Assembly: GCF_002272825.1 (NCBI RefSeq)
Contig: NZ_MLAM01000009.1
Location: forward strand, 1 to 64,000
Length of the DNA: 64,000 nt
Reading direction: 5' to 3'
From: Helicobacter sp. 11S02596-1
Lineage (GTDB): Bacteria > Campylobacterota > Campylobacteria > Campylobacterales > Helicobacteraceae
Below are positions 35,862 through 44,921 of this stretch, piece by piece (within the stretch, counting starts at the first letter, position 1; every line of letters starts with the position of its first letter). Made by a program: the position numbers and the translations under genes. The notes beneath the pieces were generated by a model. It worked only from the letters and a program-made list of their open reading frames with translations. It made no database searches and was not told where the DNA came from.

Positions 35862-37124
35862 ATGATAAAAAAACCAGCAGAAACAATGGCAAGAAAAATA
35901 ATCCAAACCGCCTCAAAAATAGCTTTTCTATATGCCCTTTCTTTTGGCTGTGCGTATAGCTATGACAGCATTGATGAGGCCCTCAAAAATGGTGTTTCCA
36001 AAGGAGATGTTATCTTTTATGGCGACTATCAAGGCTTGGCTAAAGGGCAAGCAACAAGTATCGGCAAAAACCTTGCAACTTACAGCTATCTAGGCAACAC
36101 GGGCTATCTTTTGGGGAGTGTGGGGCTAAGCTATACATCAGGATTTTACAAAAATATCCGTGCGGCGGTGGGCTTTCGGGCTGCAACGCCGTTTTATAAC
36201 GCACACAAAAATCTCAGGATACCTAGTGTCCCAAATATCAGAAATGGCGGGGTTGGCGATGCGACCAAAGATTTTTTCAATCATAATCAAGCCGCACTTG
36301 CCGAATCTTTTTTTGAATATTTTGATGGGGATACCAACATCAAAGCCGGGAGATTTATCATCCCAAACGAATGGATCAACACAATGAGTGATGGGATTTG
36401 GATACGCAATCGTTCGATTGAAAACCTGATGTTTGAGGGGTTTTGGGTCAATGATGTTGGGCGTATCGCCTACTACCAGATGAGTGGATTTGACAAAATC
36501 AATCCCTATTCAAACTTTGGACTCCTCAATCTCGCCATCAAATACTACATCGCCGAAACATTCACTATCAAGGCTTACACATTTTTCACACCCAAAATCT
36601 TCACCGCCTTTGGAGCAAAAATAGATGGGAAGCTCAACATTTCAAGCTTTTTTATCGGGGCAAATGTCGGCTATGCCTATAGTATCGAGGGAAACGAGCG
36701 CTATAGTGGCTATGCCCACAATGGCGCTGTTTTGGATGCCAAAGCCTTTTTTGGGATGAAATTTTTTGAAATCGCTGCGGGCTATATCCATACCAGCAAA
36801 GATTCTGGATGGGGCAATATCGGGATAATGGGCGATAGTATTGATCCATTTTTTGTATGGGGGGGCAAAGCGATCAAAACACAAAAAAACGGGAATCTTA
36901 TCTATGCCTCCATCAGTGCAAATGTCGAAAGGTTTAAATTCTCTCTGACCTATGGGAGTACCTCTTATGGGCAATCTTTGAGACAAAATGAAATTAATTT
37001 TTCTACAGAAATCGGCTTCACGCACAACGTATGGGGGATTCTCAATATCCTCAACACCCATAAAGACGCCATCAATATCCCCACCACTACCCAAATCAAC
37101 GGCGGGATTCGTTTATCTTTCTGA
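35862..37124 (+). CDS. outer-membrane beta-barrel porin, Hof/OprD-like
   Basis: 420 residues; an internal ATG (residue 9, MARKII) gives a neater signal peptide ending near SYS. The mature chain alternates short polar and aromatic segments and ends in IRLSF, the terminal-Phe barrel signature. The early region with SIDEALKNGVSKGDV and the later AGRFI and WINTMSDGIW pieces resemble the Helicobacter Hof/OprD-type family. Substrate unknown. A G7 run encodes VWGGK; it is too short to suggest phase variation. Confidence 0.78.
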   Translation: MIKKPAETMARKIIQTASKIAFLYALSFGCAYSYDSIDEALKNGVSKGDVIFYGDYQGLAKGQATSIGKNLATYSYLGNTGYLLGSVGLSYTSGFYKNIRAAVGFRAATPFYNAHKNLRIPSVPNIRNGGVGDATKDFFNHNQAALAESFFEYFDGDTNIKAGRFIIPNEWINTMSDGIWIRNRSIENLMFEGFWVNDVGRIAYYQMSGFDKINPYSNFGLLNLAIKYYIAETFTIKAYTFFTPKIFTAFGAKIDGKLNISSFFIGANVGYAYSIEGNERYSGYAHNGAVLDAKAFFGMKFFEIAAGYIHTSKDSGWGNIGIMGDSIDPFFVWGGKAIKTQKNGNLIYASISANVERFKFSLTYGSTSYGQSLRQNEINFSTEIGFTHNVWGILNILNTHKDAINIPTTTQINGGIRLSF

Positions 37125-37186
37125 CAGATATAATAGGAATTAATCTTGCTTGGCTATAATTTTGCAAAAACGCAAAGATAAATCAT

Positions 37187-39397
37187 ATGCAAGAAGACAA
37201 TCATAAAACGCCTGCCCCAAAAATGCAACAAGAAATCATAGTCGCCCTTGTCGGGCAGCCCAATGTAGGCAAGAGTTCGCTTATTAATAGTATCAGTGGC
37301 GCTCATCTCAAAGTAGGCAATTTCACCGGTGTAACCGTCGAAAAAGCGCAAGCCTCACTTTTTTACAATGGCACGAAAATCACGATTATCGATTTGCCCG
37401 GGACATATTCACTGAGTGATTTTACCCTCGAAGAAAAAGTTACCAAAGATTTCTTAGAAAATGCCTCTTATGACATCATCTTAAATGTCGTTGATGCGAC
37501 CAATCTCGAACGCAACCTCGCCCTCACCACGCAAGTGCTAGAATGCAACAAAAAAACGCTTGTCGCCTTGAATATGTGGGATGAAGCCCAAAAAGAGCAA
37601 ATTATCATCGATGAAAACCAGCTTTCAGAAATCTTAGGGGTGCGCTGTATCCCCACATCAGCGAGCAAACAGCTCAATACAAACCTCTTGCTTGAATCCA
37701 TCATCGCGATTTACCAAGCAGATTTCAAAGCCCCAAAAAGGATTTATGCCGATTTTATCGAAACCCAAATCCAAGCACTCACGCACCATCTCGCCCAAAA
37801 GGCATACCCTGAAATCACAGCCTTTTTGACACAGCACAAAAATAAAGAACCCCTTTCGCTCCGCCAAGTCGCTGTGATGTTGCTATCCCAGCAAGCCTCC
37901 ATTTATGCCTACTTGCACGACAAACCTTGTTGGTTGGAACTCTCTGGTGTGCTGAATGCCAGCCTCCAATCCCTCTATCAATCTAGCGGGGAAAATAACA
38001 TCCAAAATATATTTGCCCAAGACGCCCTTGCATTTGGCAAAGGCGCTGCGCACGAAGTCATTGCACATCCGAAAAAATCCTTGCATTACACCCAAAAAAT
38101 CGATTCGATTTTATTAGACAAATATTTTGGATTGCCGATTTTTTTGCTCTTTATGTTTATACTTTTTTACCTAAGCTTTATCATCGGAGGGACGTTGCAG
38201 ACCTATGCTGAAGATGGTATCAGCTGGTTTGGCGACTGGGTAAAATCGAGCATACCTAATGAGGATTTTGCCTCCCTTGTTGGCGATGGTATCATCGGGG
38301 GCGTGGGAGCTGTGATTTCGTTTTTGCCTTTGATTGTTATTTTGTATTTTGGTATTTCGCTTTTGGAAGCCACAGGCTATATGTCGCGGGTGGCGTTTTT
38401 GCTTGATGGGATTTTTCACAAATTTGGGCTTCACGGCAAAAGCTTCATCCCCCTTGTTACGGGATTTGGTTGCAGTGTGCCTGCCTATATGGCAACCCGC
38501 ACATTGCAAAACAAAAACGAACGCCTCATTACCTTGTTTATCATCGGGTTTATGAGTTGCAGTGCGCGGTTGCCAATCTATGTGCTTTTTATCGGGGCTT
38601 TTTTCCCTGACAAATACGCAGGAATCGTGCTATTTGCTATCTATATATTGGGTTCTTTGGTAGCGCTTTTGATGGCAAAATTTCTCAAACTCAGCATTTT
38701 CAAAGGCAAAAACGAACCTTTCGTGATGGAAATGCCCAAATACCGCTTGCCGAGCTGGAGAATTATCTGGTTTAGTATCTATACAAAATCACTAATGTAT
38801 CTCAAAAAAGCCGGCACATTTATCCTTTTGGGTTCGATGTTGGTGTGGTTTGCGTCCCAATACCCCAAAAACCCCGCACTAGAAAGCCAATACCACGACA
38901 AAATGACTGCTGTGCAAAACAACCATAAAATCCCTCAAATCCAAAAAGAAGCCCAGATTGCCGATCTAAAAAACGAACTTGAAGAACTGCTTTTGCAACA
39001 AAGCTATGCAGGAGATATTGGGATATTTTTGAAACCAATTTTTGCACCGATGAATTTTGATTGGAGGCTTTCGATTTCGCTTGTAACAGGATTTGCAGCA
39101 AAAGAAGTGGTGGTTTCTACGCTTGGGGTGCTTTATTCATTAGGGGATAGCCAAGATGAAACCTCTCAAAGCTTCCGAGAGGTTTTGAGAAAAAACGTCG
39201 GCGTGCCCTCTGCGATCGCTTTTATTGTTTTTATTATGTTTTATATCCCCTGTTTTGCAGCGACGATAACCTTTGGGCGCGAAGCTGGCGGGATAAAATT
39301 TGTCTTTTATCTTTTCGCATTCACAAGCATTGTGGCTTATATTTTTTCCCTGATGGGTTTTTATGCGACAAAATACCTGATGATTTGGCTTGCTTAG
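37187..39397 (+). CDS. feoB: ferrous iron transporter FeoB
   Basis: 736 residues. N-terminal G domain: G1 GQPNVGKSS, G3 DLPGTYSL, G4 NMWD; then a helical spacer and a membrane part with two Gate domains from about residue 310. The GCSVPAYMATR segment holds the Cys found in the pore region. Imports Fe2+ in a GTP-dependent way. No feoA is adjacent, as is common in Helicobacter. Confidence 0.95.
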   Translation: MQEDNHKTPAPKMQQEIIVALVGQPNVGKSSLINSISGAHLKVGNFTGVTVEKAQASLFYNGTKITIIDLPGTYSLSDFTLEEKVTKDFLENASYDIILNVVDATNLERNLALTTQVLECNKKTLVALNMWDEAQKEQIIIDENQLSEILGVRCIPTSASKQLNTNLLLESIIAIYQADFKAPKRIYADFIETQIQALTHHLAQKAYPEITAFLTQHKNKEPLSLRQVAVMLLSQQASIYAYLHDKPCWLELSGVLNASLQSLYQSSGENNIQNIFAQDALAFGKGAAHEVIAHPKKSLHYTQKIDSILLDKYFGLPIFLLFMFILFYLSFIIGGTLQTYAEDGISWFGDWVKSSIPNEDFASLVGDGIIGGVGAVISFLPLIVILYFGISLLEATGYMSRVAFLLDGIFHKFGLHGKSFIPLVTGFGCSVPAYMATRTLQNKNERLITLFIIGFMSCSARLPIYVLFIGAFFPDKYAGIVLFAIYILGSLVALLMAKFLKLSIFKGKNEPFVMEMPKYRLPSWRIIWFSIYTKSLMYLKKAGTFILLGSMLVWFASQYPKNPALESQYHDKMTAVQNNHKIPQIQKEAQIADLKNELEELLLQQSYAGDIGIFLKPIFAPMNFDWRLSISLVTGFAAKEVVVSTLGVLYSLGDSQDETSQSFREVLRKNVGVPSAIAFIVFIMFYIPCFAATITFGREAGGIKFVFYLFAFTSIVAYIFSLMGFYATKYLMIWLA

Positions 39398-39443
39398 ATT
39401 CGCAAAATACGCAAACATTGGCGGGTGCTAGGCTTGGTTTTGC

Positions 39444-39473
39444 TTGACAAAAACAGCGGGGTTTGAGTATAAT
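39444..39473 (+). promoter_or_regulatory. strong sigma-70 promoter of the tRNA array
   Basis: TTGACA at 39444-39449 and TATAAT at 39468-39473 with an 18-base spacer, 22 bases before the first tRNA. Both boxes are exact, unusual for this phylum where most promoters lack a -35, and fitting for stable RNA genes. Confidence 0.75.
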
Positions 39474-39494
39474 TTCACCTTTCAAGTATTTTGT

Positions 39495-39572
39495 CGGGGC
39501 GTAGCGCAGTCTGGTTAGCGCACTTGGTTTGGGACCAAGGGGTCGAAGGTTCGAATCCTTTCGCCCCGACCA
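39495..39572 (+). tRNA. tRNA-Pro (anticodon TGG)
   Basis: Acceptor CGGGGCG pairs with CGCCCCG; anticodon stem CTTGG/CCAAG encloses TGG; T loop TTCGAAT; CCA is encoded. First of four tRNAs behind a consensus promoter. Confidence 0.96.
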
Positions 39573-39599
39573 TTTTCTGGCTTGAATGATTCTTTTTAT

Positions 39600-39677
39600 G
39601 GTGGGTGTAGCTCAGTTGGTTAGAGCATCAGGTTGTGGCTCTGAGGGTCGTGGGTTCGAGCCCCATCACCCACCCCA
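39600..39677 (+). tRNA. tRNA-His (anticodon GTG)
   Basis: Acceptor GTGGGTG/CACCCAC with an extra G at position -1 facing C73, the tRNA-His identity pair; anticodon GTG; CCA encoded. Confidence 0.95.
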
Positions 39678-39704
39678 TAAATATTTTTATTCCGATCAAT
39701 TTTT

Positions 39705-39781
39705 GCGTTCGTAGCTCAATTGGATAGAGCACCAGACTTCGGATCTGGGGGTTAGGGGTTCGACTCCCTTCGGGCGTACCA
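39705..39781 (+). tRNA. tRNA-Arg (anticodon TCG)
   Basis: Anticodon stem CCAGA/TCTGG with loop CTTCGGA, hence TCG for CGA/CGN codons. The acceptor GCGTTCG/CGGGCGT contains three G-U pairs, which is unusual. CCA encoded. Confidence 0.92.
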
Positions 39782-39830
39782 CTTTGAGTAAGATTTTGCT
39801 TGAATGAAATTTTGCCTGATTAAAAATTCT

Positions 39831-39907
39831 GCGCTCGTAGCTCAGTTGGATAGAGCAACAGCCTTCTAAGCCGTAGGCCGCAGGTTCGAATCCTGCCGGG
39901 CGCACCA
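39831..39907 (+). tRNA. tRNA-Arg (anticodon TCT)
   Basis: Acceptor GCGCTCG pairs with CGGGCGC (one G-U); anticodon loop CTTCTAA gives TCT for AGA/AGG. The anticodon stem has one A-C mismatch. CCA encoded. Confidence 0.93.
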
Positions 39908-40035
39908 GCTTCGATAACATACAAATTCTATCAACGTCCTAATTTTAGATTGTTTTAAGAATGCCAAAGATACACAAGCCCGTATTATCGTATTGAATAA
40001 TTTGCAGTAAAAGCGTGCGGTTTGACCTATTTTTC

Positions 40036-40132
40036 GGCGAGATGGCGAGAGAATCGAACTCCCCAGCGCCTAGACACCTAAGCACTCATTGGGTTTGAAG
40101 CCCAAGGCACGCACCAGCTATGCTTGCCACCC
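40036..40132 (-). tRNA. selC: selenocysteine tRNA (anticodon TCA)
   Basis: About 97 bases, longer than a normal tRNA. Anticodon stem TTGGG/CCCAA with loop CTTCAAA gives TCA, which reads UGA. There is a long extra arm, a T arm GGGAG/CTCTC around TTCGATT, and an acceptor GGGTGGC/GCCATCT with G-U pairs. The CCA end is not exact in the DNA (GCC then G), so the 3' limit is approximate. It is divergent from selA and selB, the two proteins that use it. Confidence 0.9.
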
Positions 40133-40158
40133 ATTCAACAAAACTTAAAACCACTTTC

Positions 40159-40166
40159 ATTATAAT
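40159..40166. promoter_or_regulatory. shared palindromic -10 for selC and selA-selB
   Basis: ATTATAAT holds TATAAT on both strands: 40161-40166 on plus (35 bases before the selA start) and 40164-40159 on minus (27 bases before tRNA-Sec). The two promoters would overlap fully and compete for polymerase. Confidence 0.5.
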
Positions 40167-40200
40167 TGGTTTTGTTTTAAAATCGCTTAAAGGATGGAAT

Positions 40201-41580
40201 TTGAGAGAACAATTATGCCAGCTCCCAAAAATTGATAAAATCCTCAAAGAGCCCTGTTTCAAAGCCAAAAATCCCTCACTTCTCAAACAAATCGCCCAAG
40301 AACAAATCCATCTTTTACGTCAAAAATTGCTCACAAACCTGCCATTGCCACCTTATGAAGACATCCTCACAGCCATAGAAACAGCCTATGAAAATCTCCT
40401 TACACCCAGTCTCAAGCCCATTATCAACGCCACCGGGGTTATCATCCAGACCAATCTGGGCAGAAGCGTCTTCTCGCCGAAATTACTTGATGGGATTTTC
40501 CCGCTATTGTGCGAATATAACAATCTTGAATACGACCTCCAAATGGGGCAACGAAGCGAAAGATACGAGCATATCAAGCAATCTATCTGCGCGCTTTTGG
40601 GGTGTGAAGACGCCCTTATTGTCAATAACAACGCCAGTGCGGTGCTACTCATCGCCAACACATTTGCCAAAAACAAAGAAATCATCATCTCACGGGGCGA
40701 ATTAGTCGAAATCGGCGGGAGTTTCCGTATCCCTGAAGTCATCGTTTCTGCAGGAGGGATTTTAAAAGAAGTCGGCACAACCAACAAAACACATCTCAAA
40801 GACTACCAAAACGCCATCAGCTCGGATTCAGCGATGATAATGAAAGTCCATCAAAGCAATTTCAAACAAATCGGATTCACAAAAGAAGTCTTATTTGAAG
40901 ATTTAAGCGCCTTAGCCAAAAAGCACGAACTGGTTGATTACTACGATGTTGGGAGTGGTTTCATCGCCCCATTTGCGGGCATTGATGAGCCATCATTGCA
41001 AGAAATCGCCTCCAAAAACCCCAGTTTGGTGAGTTTTAGCGGGGATAAGCTTTTAGGTGGCCCGCAAGCAGGCATTATCTTTGGCAAAAAGCACCTCATC
41101 GACCAACTCAAAAAAAACCATCTCTTGCGTGCCTTGCGTGTGGATAAATTTAGCATTTTTGCCCTTAGTGCCATCTTTCGGGCGTATTTGGAAAATGACG
41201 TCGAATCCATCCCTACACTCCAAATGATACGCCAGTCTGAAGAAGAACTCTTAGCAAAAGCAAAACAACTCGCCGAACTCCTCTCGCCCCTGCCAAATCT
41301 CTGCTGTGAAATCATCGCTTTGAGTTCAAAGGCAGGCGGTGGGGCATTGAGCGCACAAGAATTTCCCTCTTATGGGGTTGCTTTAACTATCCCGCCTATC
41401 AAACCCCAAATTCTCCATACAAAAATGCGCCTAAAAGGCTTGGTTGGCAGGATTCAAAACAATAAAATTATCCTAGATACCCGCTGCCTCCAACCCCATC
41501 ATTTTAAGCAAATCCAAGATATTTTTGCAGAAATCATTGATGAGGAAAATAATGCAAAATCCCCGATAAAGAATGCTTGA
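40201..41580 (+). CDS. selA: L-seryl-tRNA(Sec) selenium transferase
   Basis: 459 residues from the TTG at 40201, chosen because AAGGAT precedes it; the ATG at 40120 lies inside tRNA-Sec and would add a non-homologous head. PLP fold-type I enzyme with the cofactor Lys in SFSGDKLLGGPQAG. N-terminal helices bind tRNA-Sec; NATGVIIQTNLGRS is a family motif. Converts Ser-tRNA-Sec to Sec-tRNA-Sec with selenophosphate. Its stop overlaps the selB ATG. Confidence 0.94.
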   Translation: MREQLCQLPKIDKILKEPCFKAKNPSLLKQIAQEQIHLLRQKLLTNLPLPPYEDILTAIETAYENLLTPSLKPIINATGVIIQTNLGRSVFSPKLLDGIFPLLCEYNNLEYDLQMGQRSERYEHIKQSICALLGCEDALIVNNNASAVLLIANTFAKNKEIIISRGELVEIGGSFRIPEVIVSAGGILKEVGTTNKTHLKDYQNAISSDSAMIMKVHQSNFKQIGFTKEVLFEDLSALAKKHELVDYYDVGSGFIAPFAGIDEPSLQEIASKNPSLVSFSGDKLLGGPQAGIIFGKKHLIDQLKKNHLLRALRVDKFSIFALSAIFRAYLENDVESIPTLQMIRQSEEELLAKAKQLAELLSPLPNLCCEIIALSSKAGGGALSAQEFPSYGVALTIPPIKPQILHTKMRLKGLVGRIQNNKIILDTRCLQPHHFKQIQDIFAEIIDEENNAKSPIKNA

Positions 41581-43484
41581 TGGAAAATGACATTATCATC
41601 GGGCTAGGCGGGCATATCGACCACGGCAAAACCAGCCTAATCAAAGCCCTCAATGGCTTTGATGGGGACAATGCCCCCGAAGAAAAAGAGCGAGGTATCA
41701 CGCTAGATATGAGTTTTTCTCATCTTAGTCTCCACCCTAACCCATCCCAGCCAAACCAAACCAAAAACATCGCATTCATCGATGTCCCCGGACACGAAAA
41801 ACTCATCAAAAATATGATTGCAGGGTCTTTTGGTATCGATGTTTTGTTGCTTGTAGTAAGTGCGAGCGAGGGGATAATGCCCCAAACCATCGAACATCTC
41901 CAGATTGCTGATATTCTTGGCGTCAAGCTTGGGATTTGCGTCATCACCAAAATCGATCTCCTAGTCGATATGCCCGAGAGCGAACGCACACAAAAATGCC
42001 AAGATCTCAAAAAACAAATCCAAGCCCAATTTGACAAACTCCGCTCTCTCAAACTCGGTAAAATTTTGGAATTTAGCACCCATATCCAAGCCACAAAAAC
42101 CCAACTCATAAACACACTGAGCGAGATTTCAAAACCACCCAAACAGCCTGCCTCATTTTTTCGTTGCTATATTGATAGAGCTTTTAGCCTCAAAGGTGCC
42201 GGGACGATTGTTACAGGGACAATGCTAAGTGGCAAGCTTTCCAAAAACGAATCAGTGGTTATCTGTGAGCTTCAAACACAAGCACTTATCAAAAATATCT
42301 CCCATCACAATAATTTCATCGATGAAGCCACCCCGGGCCAACGTATCGCTTTGAATCTCAAAACCATCCCATCAACGGCATTAAAAAGAGGGTTTTTACT
42401 TAGCAAAAAAGGCTGTATTAGGGGATTTGACACGATTGATGTCGTGATTTATCCCCTGATACCAATGCCCTGGCACAATCTGGAGGTGCAATTTTTTATC
42501 GGATCTAAAAAATGCAATGCAAAAATTTTCTCACTAGAACCCTCAATGCAAGATGACAAGCCCTATTTGTTAGCGACCCTCAAAACCGATGAAAAAATCT
42601 TTGGTATTTTCGGCGAAAAATTTATCCTCAGACATAGCGATAAAACCATCGGTGGGGGCGAAATCCTCAACCCAATCACGGAGATGATGAAGAAAAAACA
42701 AAAATACATCTACTGCAATTTTTTGCTCCAAAAAGACTTCAAACAAGCCTTTTGGCAATGTGCGTGCGTGCATAAAAAAGGCTTTGGGCTTATCAGCTCA
42801 GCCCAACGCTTCAACCTCACGCACCAAGACGCCCTCAAAATCGCACAAGAAATCCCTGAAATTTTTCTTGATAGCAAAAATCTTGTCATCTATCACCCCC
42901 AAACGTTCCAAGACCTCAAAAACGATATTTTGCAAACATTTGCCAAAAACAAAAACGCCCTATTATCGCCTGTGAGCGTGCAACAAAAAATCAAATGGGC
43001 GAGCAGTGATTTCATTTTTAAAGCGCTTGAAGTTTTGGCAGAAGATGGCTTTATTTATCAAAAAGAGGGGCTTTATCTATCCAAACAAAATAATATCAAA
43101 AATATCGCTGAATACCTCCAAGACACGCTGTATCAGACCATTCTTGCCCAAAACTTTGCCCCGCTTGCCCCTTATGATATTTATGATAATCTCCACATCG
43201 ACCCCAAAAGTGGTGATAATGCCCTAAAATCGCTTTGTAGTGCCAAAAAAATCATCCGATTGCAACATAATCTTTTTATCGCCCAAAGTGCGCTCAAAAA
43301 TCTCCATCTCCAAATGCGTTCCTTGATAAGCCAGCACGGCTATATCGACATCGCACTTCTAAAAACAAGGCTTGGCTTGAGTAGAAAATATCTCATTGCC
43401 TATTTAGATAGCCTCGATTGGTTTGAAGATATTCAGAATACTCAAGGCAAGCGGACGTTTAAATACGCAAACACCCAAAAATAG
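41580..43484 (+). CDS. selB: selenocysteine-specific elongation factor SelB
   Basis: 634 residues. G domain: GHIDHGKTS (G1), DVPGHEKLIKNM (G3) and TKID (G4); EF-Tu-like domains II and III; then four winged-helix repeats from about residue 380 that bind the SECIS hairpin in the mRNA. The ATG overlaps the selA TGA. The presence of SelB implies at least one selenoprotein, most likely formate dehydrogenase, elsewhere in the genome. Confidence 0.95.
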   Translation: MENDIIIGLGGHIDHGKTSLIKALNGFDGDNAPEEKERGITLDMSFSHLSLHPNPSQPNQTKNIAFIDVPGHEKLIKNMIAGSFGIDVLLLVVSASEGIMPQTIEHLQIADILGVKLGICVITKIDLLVDMPESERTQKCQDLKKQIQAQFDKLRSLKLGKILEFSTHIQATKTQLINTLSEISKPPKQPASFFRCYIDRAFSLKGAGTIVTGTMLSGKLSKNESVVICELQTQALIKNISHHNNFIDEATPGQRIALNLKTIPSTALKRGFLLSKKGCIRGFDTIDVVIYPLIPMPWHNLEVQFFIGSKKCNAKIFSLEPSMQDDKPYLLATLKTDEKIFGIFGEKFILRHSDKTIGGGEILNPITEMMKKKQKYIYCNFLLQKDFKQAFWQCACVHKKGFGLISSAQRFNLTHQDALKIAQEIPEIFLDSKNLVIYHPQTFQDLKNDILQTFAKNKNALLSPVSVQQKIKWASSDFIFKALEVLAEDGFIYQKEGLYLSKQNNIKNIAEYLQDTLYQTILAQNFAPLAPYDIYDNLHIDPKSGDNALKSLCSAKKIIRLQHNLFIAQSALKNLHLQMRSLISQHGYIDIALLKTRLGLSRKYLIAYLDSLDWFEDIQNTQGKRTFKYANTQK

Positions 43485-43495
43485 GGGTTTAATTC

Positions 43496-44029
43496 TTATT
43501 TTTGATTTTGCAATAATGGGTCATCGCCATAAGCATTCGGACCAGAAGTCCCTTTCTGTGCGGTAAATACTAGCAAAACAATCTGACCAATAATTGGGAT
43601 AGCACCTATAAGAATCCACCGTCCAGACAGAAACAATAAAATTAGTGTTCCTATCATAGGAATAAACCCAAGCAACATCCACAGACCAGAGCGATCCGTA
43701 TCGTGCAAACGGCGTATAGTAACCAAAATATTAACAAAAAGAAAAAGAAATACGAATGAATAAAAAACATAAATTACATACAAAATCCAGATCGAAAGAA
43801 AAATCAATACTATTACCGAAATAATAAAATTATAATAATATTTACTACACCCCGTACATTCCCCTGTAAAAGCAAAAGCAGTAGCGACTACAAGAACCCA
43901 AGAAAAGTAAAAAAGAATCGAACAAATAATAAAATTGATGGTTTGGAAGAGCTGAAAAATCCAATATTCTTTACGGCAAGCACGACCACGTTTTGTAATG
44001 TTTTTACACGCTTGAAAAAACCAATACAT
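43496..44029 (-). CDS. DUF805 membrane protein with duplicated C-terminal segment
   Basis: 177 residues from the ATG at 44029 (AAAGGAT upstream). Four to five membrane spans; signature RRLHDTDRSG near residue 107. Its last 37 residues are nearly the same as those of the next DUF805 gene (43514-43626 versus 44129-44241, about 93% DNA identity by eye), but it has about 19 extra residues (GLWMLLGFIPMIGTLILLF) that look like a second, older version of the same GxWxLIGxIPxIG segment. Function unknown. AT-rich compared with the neighbours. Confidence 0.78.
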   Translation of the reverse strand: MYWFFQACKNITKRGRACRKEYWIFQLFQTINFIICSILFYFSWVLVVATAFAFTGECTGCSKYYYNFIISVIVLIFLSIWILYVIYVFYSFVFLFLFVNILVTIRRLHDTDRSGLWMLLGFIPMIGTLILLFLSGRWILIGAIPIIGQIVLLVFTAQKGTSGPNAYGDDPLLQNQK

Positions 44030-44110
44030 CACACTTATCCTTTTATGTATCTCACACAAAAAGCATTGATGGAAAAACCCGCCACCAATGCCAATAATGA
44101 TAATTTGAAT

Positions 44111-44479
44111 CTAATCCTTATCCCCTGCTAATGGATCATCGCCATAAGCATTCGAACCAGAAGTCCCTTTCTGTGCGGTAAATACCAACAAAACAATCGG
44201 ACCAATAATTGGGATAGCGCCTATAAGAATCCACCATCCAGAACGTTGGGTATCGTGCAAACGACGGATCATTACACCCAATAATGGCAACAATGTCCCA
44301 AGTGTCCAAGCAAGCGAAATCAAAGAAAAAATCATCGAAAGAGGCGTAATAGTCTTGGCAAGGATTTGAAGCACTGCCGCCACTACAGCATAAAAAAGAA
44401 AAAATATCCAAAATTCTTTGCGACGCGCACGTCCAGAAAACACAGCATATTGTTTTAATACACGTAAAAACCAATACAT
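44111..44479 (-). CDS. DUF805 membrane protein
   Basis: 122 residues, the usual size for DUF805 (E. coli YhaH/YhaI type). Start MYWFLRVLKQYAVFSGRARRKEFW, spread over residues 1-24, is a clear family N-terminus; three to four membrane spans; RRLHDTQRSGWW near residue 75; C-terminal acidic tail. The ATG has AAGGACA upstream. Function unknown. Confidence 0.85.
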   Translation of the reverse strand: MYWFLRVLKQYAVFSGRARRKEFWIFFLFYAVVAAVLQILAKTITPLSMIFSLISLAWTLGTLLPLLGVMIRRLHDTQRSGWWILIGAIPIIGPIVLLVFTAQKGTSGSNAYGDDPLAGDKD

Positions 44480-44784
44480 AATAATGTCCTTTTTGAAAAA
44501 ATATTTGAACGCACATAATAATATATTTTAAATTTAAAATCAATAGTTTTTTATCTATAATATTTTTTATATACTAAATATAGCCTATTTATTGGATTCA
44601 TATTCAAAAAAATATCTATTTATAACCAAAAAATTTTCTTATTTAAATATATAATATATTTATAATTTTACAAAATACCTATTTCTTTTTGATGGGGGAG
44701 AGGCATAGTTCAAAATACCAACGGGATAAAACACAAATAAAAAGCCAAAGAATATGATTTTTAAAAAAAGTAGTAAAAAAGCTA
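44480..44784. other. AT-rich gap without genes
   Basis: About 300 bases, very rich in A and T, with many TATA-like strings (for example near 44560-44585 and 44645-44665). Several could act as promoters for the DUF805 pair on the minus strand, but none stands out. No open frame or hairpin that I can support. The composition shift begins in the DUF805 genes and ends at tRNA-Ser, which would fit an insertion next to a tRNA. Confidence 0.5.
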
Positions 44785-44872
44785 TGGCGGAGAGAGAGGG
44801 ATTCGAACCCTCGAAGGCTTGCACCTTACACGCGTTCCAGGCGTGCTCCTTCAACCACTCGGACATCTCCCC
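44785..44872 (-). tRNA. tRNA-Ser (anticodon GGA)
   Basis: 88 bases with the long extra arm of class II tRNAs. Acceptor GGGGAGA/TCTCTCC type, anticodon stem CACGC/GCGTG around GGA (UCC/UCU), T loop TTCGAAT, CCA encoded. TATAAT on the minus strand at 44915-44910 is a likely -10. Confidence 0.95.
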
Positions 44873-44921
44873 GCATATCATAATAGAATGCAACAAAATA
44901 AAAGCCCCGATTATAGCGTAT

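Noticed and set aside
36837-36845. G7 run in the outer-membrane protein gene
   Set aside because: Seven bases is below the length at which phase variation is usually seen, and the frame is intact.
40120-40200. selA starting at the ATG at 40120
   Set aside because: That start lies inside tRNA-Sec on the other strand, adds a hydrophobic head unlike SelA, and lacks an SD site; the TTG at 40201 has a good one.
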